Positions 8,476 to 17,258 of a DNA stretch of 64,000 nt are shown piece by piece. Position 1 is the first letter of the stretch. Each line of letters starts with the position of its first letter. The stretch covers positions 186,001-250,000 of the forward strand of contig NZ_JARRIR010000009.1 in NCBI RefSeq assembly GCF_029601685.1, read 5' to 3'. The notes under the pieces were generated by a model. The model did not search any database, was not told the origin of the DNA, and was given only the letters and a program-made list of their open reading frames with translations. The stretch is from Metarhizobium sp017305935. GTDB lineage: Bacteria > Pseudomonadota > Alphaproteobacteria > Rhizobiales > Rhizobiaceae. The position numbers and the translations under genes were made by a program.

Positions 8476-8743
8476 ATCTGCAAACCTTTGCCTTATGCCG
8501 GACGACACGCCAAAACGTTGCGCCATGACCGCACCCGGCCGCTTTCTAGCACCGCGATTGCTAACGGCCCGCTAAGCCCTGTTGCAAAAGGCGACAAGCT
8601 GTGATCATCGGGCTGCGATCCATTCGAGGATCGACCGATGTTCGGGGGCGGCGCGCCGCCGCCGAAATTATGCCCGGAATGACGCGCAGGCGATGAGGCG
8701 GCGCTTGCGAACCGAACGGCCCGAATGCGGTGGAGACGAACAC

Positions 8744-10081
8744 TTGGATGCCCTGAACGCTATCGAAACCCGTGTGAAACTGCCCGTGGCCCTTGCCGTT
8801 CTCGGCAGCCTTCTGTGGATCCTGATGGCGACCGCGACGGTCATCGAGAGCGACACCTACCGTTACGCCACCGTGCTGCTGACGCTGATCGGCGGCTATT
8901 ATTCCTATACGCGGCTGTCCTTCGTGCGCATGCACTGGGCCGGCTGGCTGTGCATCGCCTGGACGCTCTATGCCGTCGCCCGCTTCCTGCTCCTGATCTA
9001 CAGCTCGCCGGACCGCCAGCGCGGCGCGTCGGAATGGCTGTATTTCTTCCCGCTGTTCTTTCCCTTCCTGGGGGCGGCGCTGGTCGTCTACCGTCCCTAT
9101 GTGTCGCGCATTCTCGCCGGCTATTTCGTGCTGGCGCTGATCTTCCTGCTGATCCTCACCGACTACCGCGGCATTCTTTCGGGCGAGCCGGTGACGCCGA
9201 TGATCCAGCACAACCGCATCCATGGCGCCGTCGCCTGTGGCTTCATGCTGATCGGCGCGTTCTTCTGGATGATGCACAATCTCTGTCACCATGCATGGTC
9301 CGACTGGCGGCTGCGCCTGTCGGTGACCTGTACGCCACCGATCGTCCTGCTCAGCCTGCTCAACATCTTCGGCTCCAAATCGAAGGGCGTGTGGATGGCG
9401 ATGGCGATCACCCTGCCGCTGATCTATCTGCTGGCGCATGGCTATATGCGCGCCCGCTTCATCCGCGTTCTCGGCGCGGCGATGGCGATCTGTCTGGTGG
9501 CCGGCATCGCGCTGTTCTGGGGCAATATCGCCCAGACGGCGGGGCCGACGATCAACGCTATCGGCGCGACCGTGCAGGAGCTTTCCAATTCCGGCGACGT
9601 CTCCTCCGCCGTCCATGACGCCATCCGCTCCGAGGATACGCCGCTGTCGATGAACGAGCGCATGCAGCTCTGGACCAATGCCTGGGAAATCTTTCGGACC
9701 TCGCCGATCTTCGGCCAGGGCAACGACTGGCTGGAGAGCTGGCAGAAGACCGAATATGCCAATGTCGGCTATACGCTGCTGCACAACGGCTATCTGGAGA
9801 TCCTCGTGCGCCACGGCCTGTTCGGGCTCACCGTCTTTGCCCTGCTGCTCGCCGTCTTCGTCGATGCCATCACGCGCGCCCGGCGTCTCGGGCTGATGTC
9901 GCTGCAGGCGGCGCATGCCTATTATGCCGCGATCGCCTATTTCTGCCTGACGCTGCTCAGCAATTCCAACAATCGCCTGGCAATCGGGGAAAGCTTCTTC
10001 ATGATCGTGGCGGCCATCGCCTTCCATTGCCTGATCCTGATCGAGATCCAGGAAAAAGGCTGGCCTGAGGAAAAGGCCTGA
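8744..10081 (+). CDS. O-antigen ligase / Wzy-type polysaccharide polymerase (1)
   Basis: About 445 residues with roughly ten to twelve membrane segments and a large periplasmic loop after about residue 260 (NERMQLWTNAWEIFRTSPIFGQGNDWLESW). That loop, followed by LLHNGYLEILVRHGLFGLTVFALLL, is the hallmark of the Wzy_C/O-antigen ligase family. These proteins polymerise lipid-linked repeat units or transfer glycan to lipid at the periplasmic face. I chose the TTG at 8744 because GGAGA lies just upstream and the 54 preceding codons are arginine-rich and unlike a real N-terminus. It is convergent with the 4,6-dehydratase gene. Polymerase versus ligase cannot be decided from sequence alone. Confidence 0.8.
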   Translation: MDALNAIETRVKLPVALAVLGSLLWILMATATVIESDTYRYATVLLTLIGGYYSYTRLSFVRMHWAGWLCIAWTLYAVARFLLLIYSSPDRQRGASEWLYFFPLFFPFLGAALVVYRPYVSRILAGYFVLALIFLLILTDYRGILSGEPVTPMIQHNRIHGAVACGFMLIGAFFWMMHNLCHHAWSDWRLRLSVTCTPPIVLLSLLNIFGSKSKGVWMAMAITLPLIYLLAHGYMRARFIRVLGAAMAICLVAGIALFWGNIAQTAGPTINAIGATVQELSNSGDVSSAVHDAIRSEDTPLSMNERMQLWTNAWEIFRTSPIFGQGNDWLESWQKTEYANVGYTLLHNGYLEILVRHGLFGLTVFALLLAVFVDAITRARRLGLMSLQAAHAYYAAIAYFCLTLLSNSNNRLAIGESFFMIVAAIAFHCLILIEIQEKGWPEEKA

Positions 10082-10113
10082 AGCTTTTCAGGGAAAAGCG
10101 GGGGCCGATAATA

Positions 10114-12072
10114 TCAGGCCGCATGTTCCGAAGGCGCCGACGCCCGTTCGGCATTGATGAGATCGACGACCTCGCCGGTCGGCTTGTAGCCGGAAACGAG
10201 GGTCTGCAGGAAGGCGCGCGCCTCGACGATGTCGTTGCGGTCGAGGATCTCGTCCAGTTCCGCCAGTTTTGCTTCAAGCTCCGGCCACGGCAGAAAGTCC
10301 TCGCGCGCCTTCATGATGCGCGGATGCTGGGTCGGCATCGGATTGTCGCCGATCAGCAATTCCTCGTAGAGTTTTTCGCCGGGGCGCAGGCCCATGACCG
10401 CCAGCTCGATATCCCCATCGGGATTGTCGTCGTCGCGCACCGAATAGCCCGAGAGCTCGATGATGCGCCGGGCGAGATCGATGATCTTCACCGGCTGGCC
10501 CATGTCGAGGATGAAGAGATCGCCGCCCTGCGACATGGCGCCGGCCTGGATGACGAGCTGCGAGGCCTCGGGGATGGTCATGAAATAGCGGGTGATGTCG
10601 GGATGGGTCAGCGTCACCGGCCCGCCGTCGCGTACCTGCTGGCGAAACAGCGGCACCACCGAGCCGGAGGAGCCGAGCACGTTGCCGAAGCGCACCATGG
10701 AGAAGTTGGTCGCAGGTTCGCCACTGGCTGCGCCTTGGGCGGCAAGCGCCTGCAGCACCATCTCCGCCAGCCGCTTGCTGGCGCCCATGATATTGGTCGG
10801 GCGCACCGCCTTGTCGGTGCTGATCAGCACGAAATTCTTCACCCCCGCCTCGCGCGCCACGGTCGCGGCGGTCAGCGTGCCGAGCACGTTGTTGCGGATG
10901 CCCTCGGCCGGATTGTATTCGACCAGCGGCACATGCTTGTAGGCCGCGGCATGATAGATCGTCTCCGGCCGCCAACTGGCCATGATGTGGCGCAGGCGCT
11001 GGGCGTCGCGCACCGTGGCGATGAAGGGAATGATCTGGATATCAGACGCGCCGGCATGGTCGCGCAGCTTGGTCAGTTCCGAAAGGATTTCATAGAGCGC
11101 GAATTCGCTCTGCTCGACCAGCAGCAGGGTCGAGGGTCCGCATTTGAGGATCTGGCGGCACAATTCGCTGCCGATCGAACCGCCCGCGCCGGTCACCATC
11201 ACCACGCGGCCGCGAATGTTTCGCTCCAGCAGGTCGCGCTCGGGCTCGACGGCATTGCGGCCGAGCAGATCCTCGATATCGAGTTCTCGCAGCGTCGAAA
11301 CGGCGACACGGCCGGTGGCGATCGCCGTCAGATCCGGCAAAGTGCGGACATTGACCTTGGCCTTGCGGATGCTTTCGAGGATTGCGTTGCGGCGCCTGCG
11401 GTCGGCGGAGGGAATGGCGAGCAGCACGTCGCTGATGCCGAAGGCCTCGGCGATGCCGGCGAGGTCGCGCGGATCGTAGATCGGCAGGCCGCCCATGATC
11501 GAGCCCTGCAGGCGCTCGTCGTCGTCGAGATAACCGGCGACCTTGAGTTCGAGGCTGTTGGCGAGCGCGCCGGCGAGCTGGCGCCCGGCATTGCCCGCGC
11601 CATAGATCAGCACCTTGGACATGGAATTGCGGCGCAAGAGCCGGTGATAGGCATCCCCCAACCAATAACGCGTCAGCAGGCGCGACAGGCCGATGGCGAT
11701 CAGGAGAAGCAGCGGCTGCAGCAGGCCGACGGTGCGCGGCACGCCCGGCACGCTGACGGCGGTGAACAGCGCCACGAACAGAAGCCCGTAGATCGCCACC
11801 GCCTTCAAGACGGTGATGAAGGCCGACCAGCCGGCATAGCGGAAGATGGCGCGGTAGAGCCCCATGACGATGAAGATCGGCAAGGCCAGCATCAACGACA
11901 CGGCGACCGGCAACCATTCGATGCCCGACAGCGCTACCCAGCCATCGAGGCGGAAGCAATAAGCAAGCCAGACCGTGATGACGCACAGGCTCGCATCGAC
12001 GCCGAGCGCCAGAAGCCGTTTGATGAAGCGCGGCAGGGCCAGGAACGGCGCCGCATATTTTTCCGCCAGCAT
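10114..12072 (-). CDS. UDP-HexNAc 4,6-dehydratase, CapD/WbpM/FlaA1 long form
   Basis: 652 residues. Four membrane helices occupy about residues 15-130. A CoA-binding-like Rossmann segment follows (IYGAGNAGRQLAGAL, near 155), then a full SDR domain starting VMVTGAGGSIGSELCRQ near 294. The active site STDKAVRPTNIMGASKRLAE has Met at the usual Tyr position, as in WbpM-type enzymes, with the catalytic Lys retained. It converts UDP-GlcNAc to a 4-keto-6-deoxy sugar, the first step to QuiNAc, FucNAc or bacillosamine-type residues. The PglC-like transferase gene lies 158 bp upstream in the same direction, and the pair could make and load the first sugar of the repeat unit. Confidence 0.9.
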   Translation of the reverse strand: MLAEKYAAPFLALPRFIKRLLALGVDASLCVITVWLAYCFRLDGWVALSGIEWLPVAVSLMLALPIFIVMGLYRAIFRYAGWSAFITVLKAVAIYGLLFVALFTAVSVPGVPRTVGLLQPLLLLIAIGLSRLLTRYWLGDAYHRLLRRNSMSKVLIYGAGNAGRQLAGALANSLELKVAGYLDDDERLQGSIMGGLPIYDPRDLAGIAEAFGISDVLLAIPSADRRRRNAILESIRKAKVNVRTLPDLTAIATGRVAVSTLRELDIEDLLGRNAVEPERDLLERNIRGRVVMVTGAGGSIGSELCRQILKCGPSTLLLVEQSEFALYEILSELTKLRDHAGASDIQIIPFIATVRDAQRLRHIMASWRPETIYHAAAYKHVPLVEYNPAEGIRNNVLGTLTAATVAREAGVKNFVLISTDKAVRPTNIMGASKRLAEMVLQALAAQGAASGEPATNFSMVRFGNVLGSSGSVVPLFRQQVRDGGPVTLTHPDITRYFMTIPEASQLVIQAGAMSQGGDLFILDMGQPVKIIDLARRIIELSGYSVRDDDNPDGDIELAVMGLRPGEKLYEELLIGDNPMPTQHPRIMKAREDFLPWPELEAKLAELDEILDRNDIVEARAFLQTLVSGYKPTGEVVDLINAERASAPSEHAA

Positions 12073-12230
12073 CGACTGCCACTCAACCTTTCAGACGCGC
12101 CCGGCACGTCCCGAAGCGTTTGGTCGTGCCAAACCGCTGTAAGCCCTATATCACGACGATTTGATGTCCGCTGCCATCACAACCGCCAATCGGCGCGTTT
12201 CCCCCGCCCTGTCTCCCGAAAGCCTCGGTA

Positions 12231-12815
12231 TCAATGGGCGACGCCATGGCGGCCGGCGACGCGGAAAAAGGTTTTCAACAGGATCTGCACGTCGAAGATC
12301 AGCGAGCGGCGACGCAGGTAATCCTCGTCCAGCCGCACCTTTTCCGGAACGGACAGCTCGTCGCGACCGTTGATCTGCGCCCAGCCGGTGAGGCCGGGGG
12401 CCAGCACATGCACGCCGCGCTCGGTGCGCAGCGCCACGAGGTCGTGCTGGTTGAACAGCGCCGGGCGCGGGCCGACGAAACTCATGTCTCCCTTCAGGAT
12501 CGACCAGAGCTGCGGCAATTCGTCGAGGCTGCTGCGGCGCAGGAAGGAGCCGACCGGCGTCAGGTAGCTCTCCGGCCGCGCCAGCAGGTGTGTCGCGACC
12601 TCGGGCGTATCGATGCGCATGCTGCGGAATTTCGGCATGCGGAAGATGCGGTTGTTGCGGCCGACGCGATCCGACCAGTAGAGCGCCGGCCCCGGCGACG
12701 TCAGCCTGACCACCAGCGCGACCAGCGCAATCGGCACGGCAAGGACGACGAGCGCGACCAGGGCGATCGAAAAATCGAAAAGGCGCTTCAAAAGAGCTCC
12801 GACTGTGTGTAGCAA
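12231..12815 (-). CDS. Initiating sugar-phosphate transferase, PglC/short WbaP type
   Basis: 194 residues with a single re-entrant membrane helix (residues about 8-38, LKRLFDFSIALVALVVLAVPIALVALVV) followed by the catalytic domain. SPGPALYWSDRVGRNNRIFRMPKFRSM contains the basic motif. SSLDELPQLWSILKGDMSFVGPRP carries the Asp-Glu pair and the PRP motif, and APGLTGWAQINGRD is typical of the family. It transfers a sugar-1-phosphate from a UDP-sugar to undecaprenyl phosphate and so starts repeat-unit assembly on the cytoplasmic face. It is the only initiating transferase in the window and lies directly upstream of the 4,6-dehydratase gene, so a 6-deoxy-HexNAc first sugar is likely. Confidence 0.92.
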   Translation of the reverse strand: MLHTVGALLKRLFDFSIALVALVVLAVPIALVALVVRLTSPGPALYWSDRVGRNNRIFRMPKFRSMRIDTPEVATHLLARPESYLTPVGSFLRRSSLDELPQLWSILKGDMSFVGPRPALFNQHDLVALRTERGVHVLAPGLTGWAQINGRDELSVPEKVRLDEDYLRRRSLIFDVQILLKTFFRVAGRHGVAH

Positions 12816-12892
12816 AAAGGCCTCGCAGGCTGCAAAACGCGCGCCTGCATATCAATTTCCGCGAATAACGGCAAGGCGGGCGCCACCGCCCT

Positions 12893-13795
12893 TCAGGCGG
12901 TGACGTTTTCCGCCATCGTCTTCTTCGCCAGGCGTCGCGCGATGACGCTCTCGCGCCAGATGGTGAAGATGCCGGCAGCGACCACGATGACCGAGCCGAG
13001 CACCACGTTCACGCCCAGCGTCTCGCCGAAGATCGTCGTGCCCAGCACCGAGGCGAAGACGAGTTGCAGATACATGATCGGCTGCACTGCCGCCGCATCC
13101 AGCACGTCATAGGCGCGGATCAGAAAATAGTGGCTGGAGATGCCGGTGAAGCAGAGCAGCAGCATCCAGATCGAATCGGTCGGCGAGAAGGTCACCCAGA
13201 AGAATGGCCCGACCAGCGTCATGACCACGGCGCCGCCGATGCCGGTGTAGAGGAAGCTGGTCATCGCCGAATCGTCGCGGCTCACATAACGCGTGGCGAT
13301 GACGTAGAGGGCGAAGGTCAGCGCCGCCGCAAGCGGCACCACGACGCCGAGATCGAAGCCCTCGCCCTCCGGCTTGAGGATGACGAGCACGCCGATGAGA
13401 CCGATGGTGATCGCGCTCCAGCGCCGCCAGCCGACGCGCTCGCCAAGCAACGGCATCGACAACAGCGCCACCATGATCGGCCCGGCCGAAAAGATCGCCT
13501 GCGAATGCGCCAGTCCCACCAGCTTGAAGGAGGTGATGACCAGCACGATCTGGGTGGCGAGCAGGACGCCGCGCAGCCATTGCAGGAGAGGCCATTTCGT
13601 CGCCGCCGCCTGCCGCAGGCTGCCTGCCCCGCGCCGCGCCATGACCACCGCGAAGGCGGCGAACGCCCAGAAGCGGATCATGGTGATGAAGATCGGCGGA
13701 TAGGCGCCGCCGAGATGCTTCGATATGGCATCCTGAAGCGAGAAGATGACGATCGCCAGGAAGGCGAAGGTGTAGCCGCGGGTTTTCGTAGACAT
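12893..13795 (-). CDS. EamA/DMT-family membrane transporter (2)
   Basis: About 300 residues with ten hydrophobic segments in two EamA halves. Typical family signatures include FAFLAIVIFSLQDAISKHLGG at the start and GIAHSQAIFSAGPIM-like and LGTTIFGETLGVNVVLGSVIV-like segments later. I used the ATG at 13795 because it begins just before the first helix. A GGAGG lies 19 bases upstream, which is rather far, so a start a few codons further up (13831) is possible. It follows the methyltransferase gene in the same direction. It may export or flip a small metabolite. It is too short to be a Wzx-type polysaccharide flippase, and I have no evidence of a link to the glycan. Confidence 0.75.
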   Translation of the reverse strand: MSTKTRGYTFAFLAIVIFSLQDAISKHLGGAYPPIFITMIRFWAFAAFAVVMARRGAGSLRQAAATKWPLLQWLRGVLLATQIVLVITSFKLVGLAHSQAIFSAGPIMVALLSMPLLGERVGWRRWSAITIGLIGVLVILKPEGEGFDLGVVVPLAAALTFALYVIATRYVSRDDSAMTSFLYTGIGGAVVMTLVGPFFWVTFSPTDSIWMLLLCFTGISSHYFLIRAYDVLDAAAVQPIMYLQLVFASVLGTTIFGETLGVNVVLGSVIVVAAGIFTIWRESVIARRLAKKTMAENVTA

Positions 13796-13906
13796 GCGCC
13801 CGTCATAGATCCGACCTCCGTGCCGTTCCATGGAAATCATGGGCCGACCGGGCGATTTCCGCCATTGCCGGGGCGATGATGCAGCCTCGCATCACCGTCC
13901 CTGCGC

Positions 13907-14386
13907 TCACGCCCGGCGATAGACGAAATAGCGCCCTACGGAAACGCTGTCCGGCAACGGCAAAGGATCGAGGTCCGGATGGTCGAGCGGCAGACCGCTG
14001 ACGGCGATGCCGCCGGGGCGCAGGCTTTCGGCGGCGAGCGCTGGCAGCCAGGTCAGGGTCACCGCGTCCTTCTCGGCATAACCGGTGCCGATATCGGCAT
14101 GGACGAGGGCGGCGCCGCAGCCGCGCCAGGCCAGCGCCGTCTCGGCGATCTCGCCGAGCACGATGTCGCCCGCCGGCGGACGCGAGGCAGCGTGGCAGCG
14201 CACGTCGCGATCGAAGGCGACGATGCGCCGGCCAGGCAGCATCTCGCGCAGGTGATCGAAAGTGCGGCCGTTGCCGAGCCCCAGTTCCAGCACCGGCCCC
14301 TCCATCGCGTTCACCGGCGGCGCGACGGCGTTCAGCACATCCCGTTGGGCGCTGACGCGGCGAATAAAACTGTCCAGTCGACTCAT
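13907..14386 (-). CDS. Small class I SAM-dependent methyltransferase-like protein
   Basis: 159 residues. GPVLELGLGNGRTFDHLREM is SAM motif I, followed by an acidic residue ending strand 2 (RIVAFDRDV), then LVHADIG and a motif near SLRPGGIAVSG that resembles motif III of class I methyltransferases. The C-terminal half is short, so the substrate domain is minimal. The ATG at 14386 is the sensible start: upstream codons run into the divergent DUF3095 gene. The target is unknown. Its neighbourhood suggests a sugar or small-molecule substrate, but that is inference only. Confidence 0.7.
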   Translation of the reverse strand: MSRLDSFIRRVSAQRDVLNAVAPPVNAMEGPVLELGLGNGRTFDHLREMLPGRRIVAFDRDVRCHAASRPPAGDIVLGEIAETALAWRGCGAALVHADIGTGYAEKDAVTLTWLPALAAESLRPGGIAVSGLPLDHPDLDPLPLPDSVSVGRYFVYRRA

Positions 14387-14488
14387 ATGCTGTCCCGATC
14401 TTGGCCGAAGCATCCGGCAAGGCGTAATATGGCCGTGATATTGCGTCCGCAAGCGCCGGGCGCAAGACGATATCGGGAGGAATTTGCC

Positions 14489-15658
14489 TTGACCATGGTC
14501 GCGACGCATGAGGCAGAACGGTTCGAAGCGCCGGTTTTCCACCGCTTCGAAGGGGTCACCGAGATCGGCAATTATGCACCGCTGCCGGACGGCTGGTGGC
14601 TGGCGGTCGCCGATATCGTCGATTCGACCGGAGCGATCGATGCCGGCCGCTACAAGGACGTCAACATGGCCGGCGCCAGCGTCATTTCGGGCGTGCTGAA
14701 CGCGCTCGGGCGCGACGACCTGCCCTTCGTCTTCGGCGGTGACGGCGCGCTGGTCGCCCTGCCGCCCTCGGGCGCGGCGGCGGCCACGCAGGCGCTGGCC
14801 AGTACCCGGCGCTGGACGCTGGAACAGCTCGGCCTGTCCATGCGCGCCGCCATGGTGCCGGTCACGGCCGCCCGCGAGGCAGGCCAGGACGTGCGCGTCG
14901 CCCGCTTCCGGCCAAGCGAATTCGTCACCTATGCGATGTTTGCCGGCGGCGGCGCGAGCTGGGCCGAACGGCAGATGAAGGCCGGACGCTTTTCCGTCGA
15001 CCTCGCCCCCATCGGCGAAAAGCCCGACCTCACCGGCCTTTCCTGCCGCTGGAACCCGATCCGCTCGCGCCACGGCGTCATCGCCTCGATCATCGCCGTG
15101 CCGGACGAGGCCGCCGCCGACAGCGATTTCCGCGGCCTCGTCGGCGATATCCTCGGGCTGGCCGGCGGCGCGGAACGCGCCGGTCATCCGGTGCCGGAGG
15201 ACGGGCCGGCGCCCGGCCTCTCCCATGCCGGCATGATGCTGGAGCTGAAGGCGGATCGCCTGCCCGGCCTGCGCCTGCGCCACAGGCTCGTCATCCTGGT
15301 CCAGGCAGCGCTGGTGCGCGTGCTCACGCGCACCGGGCTTCCGCTCGGCAGCTTCGATGCCGGCCGCTATCGCCGCGACATCGCCACCAACAGCGATTTC
15401 AGGAAATTCGACGACGGGCTGAAGATGACGCTGGACATCGACCGCGACCGGCTGGCGCGCATCGCAGAGCGGCTGGAACGGGCCTCCGAGGCCGGCATCT
15501 GCCGCTACGGCGTGCACATGCAGGAGGAGGCGCTGATGACCTGCCTGGTGCCGACGCCGCTGCAGCGCGACCACATGCATTTCATCGACGGCGCCTCGGG
15601 CGGCTATGCCGCCGCCGCGCTAGACCTCAAACGCAAGGCGGCGGCGCTCACGCCTTGA
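14489..15658 (+). CDS. DUF3095 protein, nucleotide-cyclase-like
   Basis: About 389 residues. LAVADIVDSTGAIDAGRYKDVN followed by LPFVFGGDGALVALPP closely resembles the two metal-binding strands of class III nucleotide cyclases (the D-I-x-x-S-T and G-G-D-G patterns). DUF3095 proteins are thought to be cyclase-like, but I know of no biochemical demonstration for this one. The C-terminal half has no recognised motif. I chose the TTG at 14489 with GGGAGG 8 bases upstream; the ATG at 14495 would sit 14 bases away. The stop codon overlaps that of the convergent UDP-sugar dehydrogenase by 11 bases. Together with the class III cyclase at 17.3 kb it suggests a local second-messenger input. Confidence 0.75.
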   Translation: MTMVATHEAERFEAPVFHRFEGVTEIGNYAPLPDGWWLAVADIVDSTGAIDAGRYKDVNMAGASVISGVLNALGRDDLPFVFGGDGALVALPPSGAAAATQALASTRRWTLEQLGLSMRAAMVPVTAAREAGQDVRVARFRPSEFVTYAMFAGGGASWAERQMKAGRFSVDLAPIGEKPDLTGLSCRWNPIRSRHGVIASIIAVPDEAAADSDFRGLVGDILGLAGGAERAGHPVPEDGPAPGLSHAGMMLELKADRLPGLRLRHRLVILVQAALVRVLTRTGLPLGSFDAGRYRRDIATNSDFRKFDDGLKMTLDIDRDRLARIAERLERASEAGICRYGVHMQEEALMTCLVPTPLQRDHMHFIDGASGGYAAAALDLKRKAAALTP

Positions 15659-16991
15659 CGATATGCGGGGCGGACACCCCCTTGCGGTGGAAGACATTGC
15701 GGGTGTCGACGATCAGCGGCGCCCAGCGCGCCAGGCTCTCGTAATCGACGGAATCGTGATCGGTCGATATCAGCACCGCGTCGACGCCTTTGACTGTCTC
15801 CTCATCGAGCATCACCGACCTGCGGCCGCGAAACGCGCCGTATTCGCGCGTCGGCGGGATCTCGGGCACATGCGGATCGAAATAGCAGGTCGCGCCGCCG
15901 CGCTCCTCGATCAGCTCGATCAGCTTCAGCGATGGGCTTTCGCGCGTATCCGGCACGTTCTTCTTGTAGGCGAGGCCGATCACCAGCACCTTCGAGCGGC
16001 TGAGCGCCTTGCCGCTGTGGATGTCCAGCGCTTCCGCCAGCCTGGTCACGACGTGCTTGGGCATCGCCGAATTGATCTCGCCGGCCAGTTCGATGAAACG
16101 GGTCGGCAGCTCGTATTCGCGCGATTTCCAGGTGAGGTAGAACGGATCGATCGGGATACAGTGACCGCCGAGCCCCGGCCCCGGATAGAAGGGCATGTAG
16201 CCGAAGGGCTTTGTCTTGGCCGCTTCGATCACCTCCCAGACGTCGATGCCCATCGCCTCGTAGACGACCTTCAGCTCGTTGACCAGGGCGATGTTCACCG
16301 CGCGAAAAATGTTCTCGGTGAGTTTGACCGCTTCCGCCGTGCCGTTGGAGGAGACGGGCACGAGGGTGCGCACCACCGCGCCGTAAAAGGCCTGCATCAG
16401 ACGCGACGCGTCCGGTCCGTCGCCGGCAACGACCTTGGGGATGGTCGAGGTCTCGAAATCGCGATTGCCGGGATCCTCGCGCTCCGGCGAGAAGCCGAGA
16501 AAGAAATCGGCGCCGGAGGCAAGCCCGGTGCGCTCCAGGATCGGCTTGACCACGTCGTCGGTGGTGCCGGGATAGGTGGTCGATTCCAGCACGATCAACT
16601 GGCCGGGGCGCAATCTTTCGGCGATCGCCTGCGTGGTTCTGGTCACGAAGGACAGGTCGGGATCGCGATGGCGCGTCAGCGGCGTCGGCACGCAGATGAC
16701 GATCACGTCGCAATCGGCAAGCCCCGCGAAATCCGTGGTCGAGCGAAAACGCCCCGCCGCCGTCTCGGCCGCGACCACCGCATCCGGCACCGCCTCGATA
16801 TAGGAACGGCCGGCTTCCAGCGAAACGATCTTGGCGGCGTCGATATCGAAGCCGGTGACGCGAAAGCCGTTGCGGGCGACGGTCATCGCCAGCGGCAGGC
16901 CGACATAACCGAGGCCGATGACCCCGGCATGCGCCTCGCGCGACAGGATGCGGGAATGAAGGCGCTCGGCCTGGCTGGAAGATGGGGTCAC
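15648..16991 (-). CDS. UDP-HexNAc 6-dehydrogenase (WbpA/WbpO/TviB type)
   Basis: About 447 residues. The N-terminal NAD domain has GVIGLGYVGLPLAMTVARNGF and the central domain has ENIFRAVNIALVNELK. The GPGLGGHCIPIDPFYL motif carries the catalytic Cys, and the C-terminal domain starts near VLVIGLAYKKNVPDTRESPS. This motif set and length match UDP-GlcNAc/UDP-ManNAc dehydrogenases that make HexNAc-uronic acids for capsules and O-antigens. The start is uncertain: GTG at 16991 gives a typical N-terminus, whereas a TTG at 17033 lies inside an inverted repeat. It is divergent from the cyclase-lyase operon. Confidence 0.9.
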   Translation of the reverse strand: MTPSSSQAERLHSRILSREAHAGVIGLGYVGLPLAMTVARNGFRVTGFDIDAAKIVSLEAGRSYIEAVPDAVVAAETAAGRFRSTTDFAGLADCDVIVICVPTPLTRHRDPDLSFVTRTTQAIAERLRPGQLIVLESTTYPGTTDDVVKPILERTGLASGADFFLGFSPEREDPGNRDFETSTIPKVVAGDGPDASRLMQAFYGAVVRTLVPVSSNGTAEAVKLTENIFRAVNIALVNELKVVYEAMGIDVWEVIEAAKTKPFGYMPFYPGPGLGGHCIPIDPFYLTWKSREYELPTRFIELAGEINSAMPKHVVTRLAEALDIHSGKALSRSKVLVIGLAYKKNVPDTRESPSLKLIELIEERGGATCYFDPHVPEIPPTREYGAFRGRRSVMLDEETVKGVDAVLISTDHDSVDYESLARWAPLIVDTRNVFHRKGVSAPHIVKA

Positions 16992-17024
16992 GACAGATCG
17001 GTATCCGGGATGGTGGCGATGTGC

Positions 17025-17046
17025 TGGGGTCAAGAATCTCTGACCC
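17025..17046. promoter_or_regulatory. Inverted repeat in the divergent dehydrogenase/cyclase promoter region
   Basis: Perfect 7-bp arms GGGGTCA and TGACCCC around an 8-base spacer, lying 34 bases before the preferred dehydrogenase start and about 213 bases before the cyclase start. It is placed as an operator would be. No regulator can be named. Confidence 0.35.
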
Positions 17047-17258
17047 CGATGCAGTTGGGATCAATTCGCGGCCGTGTCAAGCGGTGTGGCGGCGGGGGCA
17101 GCTTCACGAGACCGCGATGAGGCCGGTGGAAATTTGTCGGCCCGTTCGTCTGGTTTTACCCTCGGACGTGCTTATATCTTGCCAGCGGCAGGTGCAGCGA
17201 GTCGTCTCTCCCAGAGGGTCATGCGCCGGTTCGACGCCGCGATTTGTAAGGACTTGCG

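Noticed and set aside
8561..10027. Open frame of 488 codons on the minus strand opposite the Wzy-like gene
   Set aside because: Low-complexity Arg/Gln/Asp/His composition, no motif, no ribosome-binding site.
10123..12321. Long open frame (over 700 codons) on the plus strand
   Set aside because: It lies opposite the well-recognised 4,6-dehydratase gene, and its composition is the Arg/Asp/His-rich type expected of a high-GC antisense frame.
12893..13795. EamA protein as the missing Wzx flippase
   Set aside because: Ten-helix DMT proteins are not known Wzx enzymes; position alone is not enough.
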